A stretch of 7,032 nucleotides of DNA from Candidatus Aminicenantota bacterium (GCA_023136725.1 JAGLQR010000089.1:1-7032); one strand, 5' to 3'. Counted from the first letter of the stretch, positions 1-6,714 are shown. Notes: generated from the sequence alone by a model not told the origin. Translations and numbers: made by a program.

Positions 1-810
1 GGATATCCTCACAAGATCCTCGATTACCATGAGATCATTAACCATACGATAGATGACAGTAAAATAGTATTATCATATTGTCCACTTACAGGCTCTGCCC
101 TGGCCTGGTTATCCGGGGAAACAGGAAACTTCACATTTGGTGTATCAGGACTCCTGTATAATTCCAATCTGATCCTGTATGACAGGAAAACAGATAGTTA
201 CTGGTCACAAATGTTAATACTTTGTGTAAATGGAGAAAGAATTAGTGAAGTGCCTGAAGTTCATCCGGTATTTGAAACAACCTGGAAAACCTGGAAAGAG
301 ATAAACCCCGGTTCTCTTATAATGTCAATTAATACCGGATATCAGAGGAATTATGATGAATATCCTTATGGGGATTATAAGAGTTCTGACAATCTCCTTT
401 TTTCAGTAAACAACAGCGACTCACGACTTCATAAGAAAGAGAGAGTTCATGGAATATTTTCAGAGAATTCAGCCGTTGCCTATCCTATCGATTCATTTGA
501 CGGAGAGTTGACAGTTCTGAATCATGAGATCAATAATGAAAAAATTGTAGTAGCGATAAGTAAAGCTTTAAACTTTGCAATATCTTTCAAAAGGGAACTG
601 GAGGATGGAACCGAACTGGAATTCGCCAAAGTATCAAATAAGCTTCCAATTATTATGACAGATCAGTTCGGAAACGAATGGGATCTGTTCGGAAGGTCAG
701 TTTCCGGCCCCCGCTCCGGGGAAGAACTTGGAAAATTGACCTCCTATAATGCTTACTGGTTTGCCTGGGCGGCTTTCCACCCAGACTCAGATATTATTTC
801 AGGAAACTAA
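1..810 (+). CDS. DUF3179 domain-containing protein, 5'-truncated by window edge
   Basis: The reading frame is open from the first base to the TAA at 808-810, giving 269 residues with the N-terminus outside the window. The visible part carries the DUF3179 hallmarks in order: PHKILDYHEIIN (residues 3-14), YCPLTGSA (26-33), FGVSGLLYNS (46-55), YDRKTDSYWSQ (60-70) and, near the end, DLFGR then GPRSGEEL and WFAWAAFHP. An ATG at 211 is only an internal Met just after the YWSQ motif. Starting there would cut the domain in half, so the true start lies upstream of the window. The biochemical function of DUF3179 is not established. Members are often exported or membrane-anchored, but any signal peptide would be outside the window. 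The second Cys of the CPLCG form seen in many members is Thr here (CPLTG), leaving a single Cys in that motif. The gene is convergent with the OPT transporter. Family call is confident; function is unknown. Confidence 0.88.
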   Translation, partial: GYPHKILDYHEIINHTIDDSKIVLSYCPLTGSALAWLSGETGNFTFGVSGLLYNSNLILYDRKTDSYWSQMLILCVNGERISEVPEVHPVFETTWKTWKEINPGSLIMSINTGYQRNYDEYPYGDYKSSDNLLFSVNNSDSRLHKKERVHGIFSENSAVAYPIDSFDGELTVLNHEINNEKIVVAISKALNFAISFKRELEDGTELEFAKVSNKLPIIMTDQFGNEWDLFGRSVSGPRSGEELGKLTSYNAYWFAWAAFHPDSDIISGN

Positions 811-816
811 TCCTGA
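799..816. terminator. Small hairpin at the convergent gene junction, possible weak bidirectional terminator
   Basis: TCAGGA (799-804) and TCCTGA (811-816) form a perfect 6-bp stem with a 6-nt loop. The stem spans the stop codon of the DUF3179 gene and the 14-bp gap before the OPT stop. ACTCAG (785-790) could pair with CTGAGT (813-818) as an alternative fold. No U-run follows on either strand, so it does not look like a classical intrinsic terminator. It is the only structure in the junction where both genes must stop. Confidence 0.3.
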
Positions 817-824
817 GTATCCTG

Positions 825-2834
825 CTACTTAACTCTCTTTGAATCCCAGTACAGGTAATAAAGAAGGATTGCGAACATTACAAAGCCGAGATACTCAGCT
901 CCCACAGATTCACTCCAATGCTCAGTTCCTATCGCTTTCATCATGGTCCATCCCTCACCGAAGATGCTCTGACCGATAAAAACAATTGTAGCAGCGAGCA
1001 CTCCCATTATAGCTCCACCTGCTATGAACCCGGAGGCAATAAGGGTACCACGCTCCTTCCTTTCAGAAACAAGTTGTTTATCTTTGGAACTTTTACTGAT
1101 CAAATGAGCAATAATTCCTCCTGCCAGAATCGGTGTGTTCAGATATAGGGGCAGATACATCCCGAGAGCAAAAGCTAATGGAGGTATTCCGATGAATTCC
1201 AGTATTATCGCAAGGAGAACTCCTGCAAGGTAAAGCAGCCACGGAGCGGGTTGTCCGGTCATTAGAGGCTTCAAGACAGCTGCCATTGCGGAGGCCTGTG
1301 GAGCTTCGAGTCCGCCTGGTCCAAAACCATAAGTTTTATATAACATAAGGATTACGAGTCCGACCGAAGCTGCAGAAAGAAGAGTACCAAGAAACTTGTA
1401 TCTCTGCTGCACTGCTGGTGTAGTACCAAGCCAGTATCCTATCTTCAGATCGGTTATAAAACCCCCGGCCATGGATAGTGCAGTACAGACAACACCACCT
1501 ATTAACAGAGCCGCAAGCATTCCCTGTTCACCCTTTAATCCGATCGCAACAAGGATCACCGAAGATATTATCAGTGTCATTAAGGTCATCCCGGAAACAG
1601 GATTTGTACCTACTATAGCTATAGCCCTGGCAGCAACTGTAGTAAAGAGGAAAGATACGATCGTAACAATGGCAAGCCCAATAAGTGCATGAACAATATT
1701 TCCACCCAGAACACTGATCAGAAAAAATGAAAATATCCCAAGAAGAGTAGCCATTATCAGGATAACATTCCATTTCATACTAATATCCTTCTGGAGCCTG
1801 TCTGTTTTAACGGTCTCAGACTTATCCGAACTCGATTTCCCTGTGATCTCATTTGCAGCAAGTTTAAATGCACCACCAATGATCTTCCTTGATTTTATTA
1901 TTCCGATTATTCCTGCGGCTGCGATCCCTCCTATCCCGATGTGCCTCACATATTCACTGAATATTTCCTGCGGCATCATATCGGCAATGGGTTTTGCTGC
2001 ATTTAGAAGAGGCTCGGGGTTGAACTGACCTATATAGTATAAGGCAGGAACAAAAACCCACCATGCAAGAAATGATCCTGAAGCAATTATAAGAGCATAT
2101 TTTAATCCGATGATATACCCGAGGCCCATAACTGCAGAGCTGGTAAGTATATTAAACTCAAGTTTTACCGAATCGGCAATTGATCTCCCCCATGGGGTCA
2201 CTAGAGTAGAAACTTTTTCTTTCCAAAGTCCGAATCCTGATATAAGGAAATCATATACCCCTCCGATCACAAGTGCTTTTACCAGAATCTTGGCCTTATT
2301 ACCACCGGATTCACCGGCAACAAGTACTTCTGTTGTTGCAGTTGCTTCGGGGAAAGGGAACTCACCATGCATATCCTTTACAAAAAACTTTCTGAATGGA
2401 ATCAGAAATAGTATCCCGAGAAATCCACCGAAAAGAGATGCAAGGAACACCTGGATAAAACTTGCTTCTATCCCAAGAATATAAAGTCCGGGTATTGTAA
2501 ATATCGCACCCGCAACAATCACACCGGAACTTGATCCAATGGATTGAATTATCACATTTTCCTGAAGCGCATTCTTCCTCCCCAGCATTGAGGAGAGGCC
2601 AACAGCAAGTATTGCGATGGGGATCGCTGCTTCAAATACCTGACCTATTTTCAAACCCAGATAAGCTGCTGCTGCAGAAAACAAAACAGCATAGAACATA
2701 CCCCAAAGGAGCGAATAAGATGTTAATTCGGGAAGTGGTGACCCTGAAGGTACGACAGGTTTATACTCCTCACCCTCATTAAGCTTCCTGTAAGCATTTT
2801 CCGGAAGACCATTTCCTGTAGACTGAATATCCAT
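825..2834 (-). CDS. OPT-family oligopeptide/metal-chelate transporter
   Basis: This 669-residue polytopic inner-membrane protein belongs to the OPT superfamily and resembles the prokaryotic branch annotated as TIGR00733. The family imports small peptides or metal chelates by secondary transport; the substrate here cannot be read from sequence. Hydrophobic segments alternate along the whole length, starting at about residue 40 with LLWGMFYAVLFSAAAAYLGLKIGQVFEAAIP. Family signatures are EFPFPEATA (about 158-166), NPVSGMTLMTLI (411-422), DLKIGYWLGTTPAVQQ (462-477) and PPLAFALGMYLPL (about 551-563), with a charged cytoplasmic-type loop KSSKDKQLVSERKERG near 580-596. An ATG at 2873 would add 13 residues. 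I prefer the ATG at 2834 because GGAGG lies 5 nt upstream and the extra residues (MLRYKFKIITEVS) do not look like family sequence. It follows the plsC-like gene by 115 bp, so it may have its own promoter. It looks full length and intact. Confidence 0.93.
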   Translation of the reverse strand: MDIQSTGNGLPENAYRKLNEGEEYKPVVPSGSPLPELTSYSLLWGMFYAVLFSAAAAYLGLKIGQVFEAAIPIAILAVGLSSMLGRKNALQENVIIQSIGSSSGVIVAGAIFTIPGLYILGIEASFIQVFLASLFGGFLGILFLIPFRKFFVKDMHGEFPFPEATATTEVLVAGESGGNKAKILVKALVIGGVYDFLISGFGLWKEKVSTLVTPWGRSIADSVKLEFNILTSSAVMGLGYIIGLKYALIIASGSFLAWWVFVPALYYIGQFNPEPLLNAAKPIADMMPQEIFSEYVRHIGIGGIAAAGIIGIIKSRKIIGGAFKLAANEITGKSSSDKSETVKTDRLQKDISMKWNVILIMATLLGIFSFFLISVLGGNIVHALIGLAIVTIVSFLFTTVAARAIAIVGTNPVSGMTLMTLIISSVILVAIGLKGEQGMLAALLIGGVVCTALSMAGGFITDLKIGYWLGTTPAVQQRYKFLGTLLSAASVGLVILMLYKTYGFGPGGLEAPQASAMAAVLKPLMTGQPAPWLLYLAGVLLAIILEFIGIPPLAFALGMYLPLYLNTPILAGGIIAHLISKSSKDKQLVSERKERGTLIASGFIAGGAIMGVLAATIVFIGQSIFGEGWTMMKAIGTEHWSESVGAEYLGFVMFAILLYYLYWDSKRVK

Positions 2835-2839
2835 TGAAA

Positions 2840-2844
2840 CCTCC
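2840..2844 (-). promoter_or_regulatory. Ribosome binding site deciding the OPT start
   Basis: On the - strand GGAGG sits 5 nt before the ATG at 2834. It is the best Shine-Dalgarno match in the window. It supports the internal Met over the upstream ATG at 2873, which has no such site. Confidence 0.75.
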
Positions 2845-2900
2845 GTTATGATTTTGAACTTGTAACGCAACACTCAAAATCAGAATTTTTTAATCTATCT

Positions 2901-2925
2901 AAATAACATACTAATATAGTTATTT
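2901..2925. repeat. Imperfect inverted repeat in the OPT upstream region, possible operator
   Basis: AAATAAC (2901-2907) is mirrored by GTTATTT (2919-2925), and ATA (2908-2910) by TAT (2915-2917), with one bulged A and a 4-nt centre. The 10-bp arms overlap the -10 and spacer of the candidate OPT promoter, as expected for an operator. A hairpin at the 3' end of the plsC transcript is the alternative, but no U-run follows. The AT-rich composition makes such repeats easier to get by chance. Confidence 0.35.
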
Positions 2926-2932
2926 CAATCAA
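2905..2932 (-). promoter_or_regulatory. Candidate housekeeping promoter for the OPT gene
   Basis: On the - strand TTGATT (2927-2932) and TATGTT (2905-2910) are separated by 16 bp and lie about 70 bp before the OPT start. The match is moderate and the region is AT-rich, so other hexamer choices are possible. The 115-bp gap to the upstream gene is the main reason to expect a promoter here. Confidence 0.25.
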
Positions 2933-2949
2933 ATCATACCGGATACTAT

Positions 2950-3657
2950 CTAATGAAAATCAATCAGGCCTGAAATAACATTTTTAGTATAATCTCTTAA
3001 CTCTTCAACCGATTTTGATCTGATTATCTCAACCGGTATAGGTTTTCCGAAATTTATCTGGACAGGCCCGGGCATAATTATCCATGAGCCCTTTCTCTTT
3101 AAAGAAAAAAGTCCGGATAATCCCATCGGAATTATTGCACTATCTGATCTTTTGGCAAGGTGGAAAGGCAACTTTTTGAATGGGTTCAAGTTACCATCAA
3201 GTGTCCTGTGCCCTTCAGGTAAAACTATGATAGATCTTTTTTCTTTTAATCTCTGGATCGCATTCCCAACGCTCTTTATAGCTGAATGTACATTTTTGCG
3301 ATTGATAGGAATATTACCGAGTCTCTTTATTGCGAAACCGTAAAGGGGCCATTTGAACTGTCTGTCAGCTTCAATTCCTCTTACCAGTTGAGGAACATAT
3401 CCGGAGAGCAATGGTATATCAAAAAGGCTGATATGATTTGCCATGAACAGGTATGTTTTATTCGGGTTTATATTCTCAACTCCCATTACTTTGACTTTTA
3501 TACCGATCACCCTCAGCATGAATCTCATTAGAGACTTGATCCAGGGATCATATTTTTCCATTGGAAATAAGAATGTACAAACAATGGCAAATATCAGAAA
3601 AAAAAATAGAAAAATGAAACTAAACAGCCAGATAAATAAAGATCTGATCTCCTTCAA
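2950..3657 (-). CDS. PlsC-type 1-acylglycerol-3-phosphate acyltransferase
   Basis: The 235-residue protein has one N-terminal membrane segment (about 8-32, mostly F, I and L) followed by the glycerolipid acyltransferase fold. Motif I is NHISLFD (74-80), giving the catalytic H75-X4-D80. Motif II is GNIPINR (114-120), motif III is LPEGHRT (146-152) and motif IV is IIPMGLSG (175-182). Family members transfer a fatty acyl group to the sn-2 position of lysophosphatidate at the inner membrane, making phosphatidic acid. Motif III has His where FPEGTRS-type sequences have Thr; the key E, G and R remain. The start is TTG (3655-3657), overlapping the TGA stop of the lipid kinase, with GAGGTG 8 nt upstream. 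The next Met (residue 33) would delete the membrane anchor. The overlap implies co-transcription and probable translational coupling. A lyso-ornithine or other lysolipid acceptor cannot be excluded. Confidence 0.9.
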   Translation of the reverse strand: MKEIRSLFIWLFSFIFLFFFLIFAIVCTFLFPMEKYDPWIKSLMRFMLRVIGIKVKVMGVENINPNKTYLFMANHISLFDIPLLSGYVPQLVRGIEADRQFKWPLYGFAIKRLGNIPINRKNVHSAIKSVGNAIQRLKEKRSIIVLPEGHRTLDGNLNPFKKLPFHLAKRSDSAIIPMGLSGLFSLKRKGSWIIMPGPVQINFGKPIPVEIIRSKSVEELRDYTKNVISGLIDFH

Positions 3658-4544
3658 TTCCCGAACACCTCAAGATCCCGGTGAAGACACTCAATCTCCA
3701 GAGGAGTGGTCCCGAACATTTCGCCATCAGGAGTCAACTCCTTGGGAAGTTCAGTTTCTATAGTGATCTTTCTTGCTTTAAATGTCTCAACTTCCTCCAT
3801 CGTTACATGTTCTCCTGTGAATATTTTTGGTAAACATTGAAGCATTCTCCGCCTTGACGTTTTGTTCAGCAGGGTCACATCAAGATAACCATCATCTACC
3901 TCAGCTGTAGGCGCCATAAGGAAATTTGATGTATAACGGGTATTGGAGACTTCTATAAAAACATTTTCTCTCTCTATCTTTTTCCCATCTATTTCTATGA
4001 ACACCTTGTAATTCCTGAGAAATATAATTTTATCCAACACACCGATAGTGTAGGAAAGATTTCCGAAAAATTTGAGCTTTTGAGCGAGTTTATTCACATC
4101 AGCAACAAAACCAAGCCCGATAATATTGAGATAATAATAGACATTCCCTTCTGTCTTAAATTTAGCAACATCAACCTTCCTTACTTTATTGTCTGCAATC
4201 ATATTTATTGCAGACTTCCAGTCACCTGACTTCAGGCCAATATCTTTCACAAATGCATTACCTGTCCCTATAGGGAGTATCCCGAAAGGGGGTTTAACCT
4301 TTCCCGGATTCAAATAGTATCCATTGAGTGACTCAAACATCGTCCCGTCACCACCTGCTGATATTATGCCGTCATATCCGGAAAGATCGGCATCCTTTAC
4401 AAGATCGACGGCATGACCGGGGCTGGATGTTGTTAAAAGTTCAAAAGAGATTTTTCTTTCATTAAATTCCTGTTTTATCTTAGAGATCAGCTTGTTAGCT
4501 TTGCCATTTCCGGCTGCAGGGTTAAAAACTAATAAAATCTTCAT
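3654..4544 (-). CDS. Diacylglycerol/lipid kinase family protein (YegS/BmrU/DgkB-like)
   Basis: This 296-residue protein has the two-lobed fold of the DAGK catalytic family, which phosphorylates diacylglycerol or related lipids with ATP at the membrane surface. Visible motifs are NPAAGNGKA (residues 8-16), the nucleotide-binding GGDGT (64-68), LPIGTGNAF (90-98), APTAEVDDGYLDV (211-223) and the C-terminal DGE (273-275), which carries a conserved acidic residue of the family. Length is normal for bacterial YegS/BmrU proteins. An in-frame ATG at 4601 would add 19 residues. I choose the ATG at 4544 because KILLVFNP is the usual first beta strand and AAGGAA lies 6 nt upstream. The gene overlaps the PlsC gene, so the two probably act together on phosphatidic acid supply or lipid recycling. 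Whether the substrate is diacylglycerol, sphingoid base or another lipid cannot be told from sequence. Confidence 0.92.
   Translation of the reverse strand: MKILLVFNPAAGNGKANKLISKIKQEFNERKISFELLTTSSPGHAVDLVKDADLSGYDGIISAGGDGTMFESLNGYYLNPGKVKPPFGILPIGTGNAFVKDIGLKSGDWKSAINMIADNKVRKVDVAKFKTEGNVYYYLNIIGLGFVADVNKLAQKLKFFGNLSYTIGVLDKIIFLRNYKVFIEIDGKKIERENVFIEVSNTRYTSNFLMAPTAEVDDGYLDVTLLNKTSRRRMLQCLPKIFTGEHVTMEEVETFKARKITIETELPKELTPDGEMFGTTPLEIECLHRDLEVFGN
3666..3671 (-). promoter_or_regulatory. Ribosome binding site for the TTG start of the PlsC gene
   Basis: GAGGTG on the - strand lies 8 nt before the TTG at 3657, inside the last codons of the upstream kinase gene. It supports the non-ATG start, since the first in-frame ATG is 32 codons further in and would remove the N-terminal membrane segment. 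Confidence 0.55.
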
Positions 4545-4550
4545 GTTAAA

Positions 4551-4556
4551 TTCCTT
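4551..4556 (-). promoter_or_regulatory. Ribosome binding site deciding the lipid kinase start
   Basis: AAGGAA on the - strand is 6 nt upstream of the ATG at 4544. The alternative upstream ATG at 4601 has no purine-rich site at proper distance, and its extra 19 residues are not family-like. Confidence 0.6.
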
Positions 4557-4630
4557 TTTGAAATTTTTTTCATCCGTAATTCTGATCACGACATAAAACA
4601 TTTATCATGAATAATTTAATATTAACAATA

Positions 4631-4659
4631 AGCATATAACGAAATCAGAAATTTTACAA
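4631..4659 (-). promoter_or_regulatory. Candidate housekeeping promoter for the lipid kinase-plsC pair
   Basis: In the 170-bp gap after the activator gene, the - strand has TTGTAA (4654-4659) and TATGCT (4631-4636) with a 17-bp spacer. Each hexamer matches 4 of 6 consensus bases. Transcription would start near 4624, giving a leader of about 80 nt before the kinase ATG. No other clear element was seen in this gap, which is AT-rich. Confidence 0.4.
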
Positions 4660-4714
4660 CACCGGGACACTATTCTACTTTATCTGCATCTCTTTTCCGG
4701 AATAAGTTTTTTAT

Positions 4715-6523
4715 CTATTTTTTTATCCCGAGGCGCTTCATTTTTTTATGAAGCCCCTGATAAGTAATTCCCAGCTCTGCGGCAGTTCTGGATTTATTCC
4801 AACCATTCTTCCCCAAAAGGTGAATTATGTAATCCTTCTCAGTTCCGAACTTTCCATAAATCCCTGTGTGCAGAATATCAGTTTTCTCATTTACTGCTTT
4901 TCCTCTCTGTACTTCCTCAGATAGCAATTCGTAATAAATATTTTCTCCATCTTCTACCAGATTGACAAGCCTCCTGATCTCATTCTCCAGCTGTCTTATA
5001 TTTCCAGGCCATGAATAGCCTTCCATTGCTTTAAAAACCTGTACGGTATATCCTCCGATGTTTTTTCCCAGTTCTTCTGAGAACTTACCTGTAAAATAAT
5101 TGATCAGAGGTGAGATATCCTCTTTCCTGTCCCTGAGAGGAGGAATGCTGATTCTGTGATGAACCAGTCTATAGTAAAGATCTTCCCTGAAACTACCTTC
5201 AGCGATGAGGTTCTTTAATATCTTATTGGTCAGTGAAATAATTCTGAGATTGACTTTGATAGGAGTTGTCCCACCGACACTGTAAAACTCATGTTCCTGC
5301 AGAACCCGTAAAATTTTTGCCTGTAACGGGATAGGCATATCACCAATTTCATCAAGAACAAGAGTTCCACCTGAAGCTATTTCAAGTTTTCCTTTCTTTC
5401 TCGTATAAGCTCCTGTGAATGATCCTTTCTCATGGCCAAACAATTCCGATTCAAGTAAGGTCTCGGGAATAGCTGCGCAATTGATAGCAACAAACGGCCC
5501 CCTTCTCCTTCCGGAGTGTTCATGCAGCAATTTTGCAAATAATTCCTTTCCTGTCCCGGATTCACCTTCTATTAAAACAAACACATCACTTCCTGCAATT
5601 TTAATAGTCTGTTTTATCAAACTCCTGACTTCAGAATCTAATGCAACTATCGATACCTTCTCATGATCATACTCCCCATCAGGATCAGGAAGAACTTTCT
5701 CTCTGTCTACACTCAATAAAATTCTGGCCAATAAAGATATCTCTTTTGCAAGCAGATCAAGAAATTCAAGAACAATATCTCCCTCTGCAATAACAGGATT
5801 CAGGGGGACATATATCATAACAGCTTTAATATCCCCTAATTCTACCGGGAAAGAATAGAACCTGAATTTCGTATCGGGAAAAGTAACATCACTCCTGCTC
5901 TCTTCAAAGATTCCTTCATCCTTTTCAGCAAGATTGTTAACCATACTTACAAGGTTATCGATTTTTTCTATTGTAAAGTAAATATTATGATTTTCATTTT
6001 CCTTTGATAATAGTGCAACCGAACCGAAGTTTTGCAATTGGGAGAGATAATCTGACAGATCATGAATGAAATGGTTGAAACTCCGTTTCCTGAACCCTGT
6101 TTTTGCAATATATTGTAATATATCTGAAAAGATATCATTCAAGAACCTGGTTTCCTCTTCCTCTTTACCCGGTTTCGGAGCAGAAGAATTTATACCATTA
6201 AAGATAGGCCTTAGCTCCTCTGCCGTTTTAAACTCATCAAGGCTGCCCTCTCTCAGAAAGAATTCCATACCCCCTATATTGAAAGACTCCCCTAATTCAA
6301 GCCTGGATTCACCGATCTTTACATTTCTTACAAAAGTTCCATTTGTCGAGTCGAGGTCCCGGATGGTAATTTCATTTCCTATCAGGATCTTCACATGTTT
6401 TCTGGAAATAGAATCAAGATCAAGGACAAGATCACTATCCTTTTTTCTCCCGATAATAACATCAGCTCCTCTAAGAGGGAATTTCCGGATAAAACCATCT
6501 ATATAATAGAGAAGGTATCTCAT
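4715..6523 (-). CDS. FHA domain-containing sigma54-dependent transcriptional activator (Fis-type HTH)
   Basis: The 602-residue enhancer-binding protein has three clear parts. Residues 1-92 form an FHA domain with GRKKDSD (25-31), SRKH (40-43) and DLDSTNGTFV (56-65), the residues that bind phosphothreonine peptides. Residues about 115-275 are an unrecognised linker, possibly a divergent GAF-like sensor. Residues about 285-520 are the sigma54-interacting AAA+ ATPase: Walker A GESGTGKE (320-327), sigma54-contact loop GSFTGA (367-372, Ser in the second position of GAFTGA), Walker B LVLDEIGD (388-395), FREDLYYRL (445-453) and WPGNIRQLEN (505-514). Residues about 562-600 are a Fis-type helix-turn-helix. 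There is no receiver domain, so a Ser/Thr kinase is the likely input rather than a histidine kinase. No Shine-Dalgarno precedes the ATG; a promoter 6 bp upstream suggests a leaderless mRNA. Palindromes upstream are candidate binding sites. Targets other than the nearby sigma54 promoter are unknown. Confidence 0.95.
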   Translation of the reverse strand: MRYLLYYIDGFIRKFPLRGADVIIGRKKDSDLVLDLDSISRKHVKILIGNEITIRDLDSTNGTFVRNVKIGESRLELGESFNIGGMEFFLREGSLDEFKTAEELRPIFNGINSSAPKPGKEEEETRFLNDIFSDILQYIAKTGFRKRSFNHFIHDLSDYLSQLQNFGSVALLSKENENHNIYFTIEKIDNLVSMVNNLAEKDEGIFEESRSDVTFPDTKFRFYSFPVELGDIKAVMIYVPLNPVIAEGDIVLEFLDLLAKEISLLARILLSVDREKVLPDPDGEYDHEKVSIVALDSEVRSLIKQTIKIAGSDVFVLIEGESGTGKELFAKLLHEHSGRRRGPFVAINCAAIPETLLESELFGHEKGSFTGAYTRKKGKLEIASGGTLVLDEIGDMPIPLQAKILRVLQEHEFYSVGGTTPIKVNLRIISLTNKILKNLIAEGSFREDLYYRLVHHRISIPPLRDRKEDISPLINYFTGKFSEELGKNIGGYTVQVFKAMEGYSWPGNIRQLENEIRRLVNLVEDGENIYYELLSEEVQRGKAVNEKTDILHTGIYGKFGTEKDYIIHLLGKNGWNKSRTAAELGITYQGLHKKMKRLGIKK

Positions 6524-6529
6524 TGGAAT

Positions 6530-6558
6530 ATTATAAACTTAACAAACTATTTTATCAA
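6530..6558 (-). promoter_or_regulatory. Near-consensus sigma70-type promoter for the activator gene, implying a leaderless mRNA
   Basis: On the - strand TTGATA (6553-6558) and a perfect TATAAT (6530-6535) are separated by exactly 17 bp. Only 6 bp separate the -10 from the ATG at 6523, so transcription should start at or within a base or two of the start codon. This fits the absence of any Shine-Dalgarno site there. The -10 overlaps a TATAAAC half-site (6532-6538), so a protein bound to it would block the promoter. Confidence 0.6.
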
Positions 6559-6577
6559 TTTTTTAACTAAGTTTATA
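6532..6577. repeat. 10-bp inverted repeat framing the activator promoter
   Basis: TATAAACTTA (6532-6541) is the exact reverse complement of TAAGTTTATA (6568-6577). The left arm overlaps the -10 and the right arm lies just upstream of the -35, so the pair brackets the promoter. The arms contain the same TATAAAC/GTTTATA half-site as the tandem palindromes next to them, suggesting extra, weaker binding sites for one protein. Confidence 0.5.
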
Positions 6578-6612
6578 AACAAAGTTTATAACAACTATAA
6601 ACTTTGTTTATA
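6574..6612. promoter_or_regulatory. Tandem palindromes TATAAAC-N3-GTTTATA, candidate enhancer/operator sites
   Basis: Two perfect palindromes with 7-bp half-sites occupy 6574-6590 (centre AAA) and 6596-6612 (centre TTT). Their centres are 22 bp apart, close to two helical turns, and a 5-bp ACAAC separates them. The two copies are also exact reverse complements of each other, so the whole block is a 17-bp perfect inverted repeat. A further GTTTATA overlaps the first copy at 6571-6577. The block is upstream of the activator promoter on one side and about 130-170 bp upstream of the predicted sigma54 start on the other. The repeats are certain; binding by the neighbouring activator is inferred from position and from the dimeric Fis-type HTH. 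A cruciform or RNA hairpin role is an alternative. Confidence 0.7.
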
Positions 6613-6714
6613 TCATTCAGTTACGACATAATTCACTAATTCAATCTGGTTTATTTTATGCTTTATTATAGGCGGTATACAACTTCTTCATTATTTATAT
6701 TTGCAAATTGCCTT

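Noticed and set aside
1528..1773. 81-codon - strand frame inside the OPT gene
   Set aside because: It lies in another frame of the transporter and is rich in C, Y and S, as expected from shifted hydrophobic codons.
918..2782. Several + strand open frames (76-124 codons) opposite the OPT gene
   Set aside because: They are antisense shadows of a clear, full-length membrane transporter. Their translations resemble no family and have no ribosome binding sites.
3152..3763. Three + strand frames opposite the PlsC and kinase genes
   Set aside because: They are antisense to motif-bearing enzyme genes, with low-complexity translations and no start signals.
5377..5666. Frames of 62 and 83 codons over the AAA+ region of the activator
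   Set aside because: Both are alternate-frame readings of the conserved Walker A to sigma54-contact region.
6574..6612. Mobile-element terminal repeat or CRISPR-like repeat
   Set aside because: There are only two copies, in inverted orientation and 5 bp apart, with no transposase, target duplication, spacers or cas genes nearby. An operator or enhancer explains the symmetry better.
6066..6631. Two + strand frames (146 and 78 codons) opposite the activator N-terminus and its upstream region
   Set aside because: They overlap the FHA coding sequence, and the second runs through the promoter and palindromes. Neither has a ribosome binding site or family resemblance.
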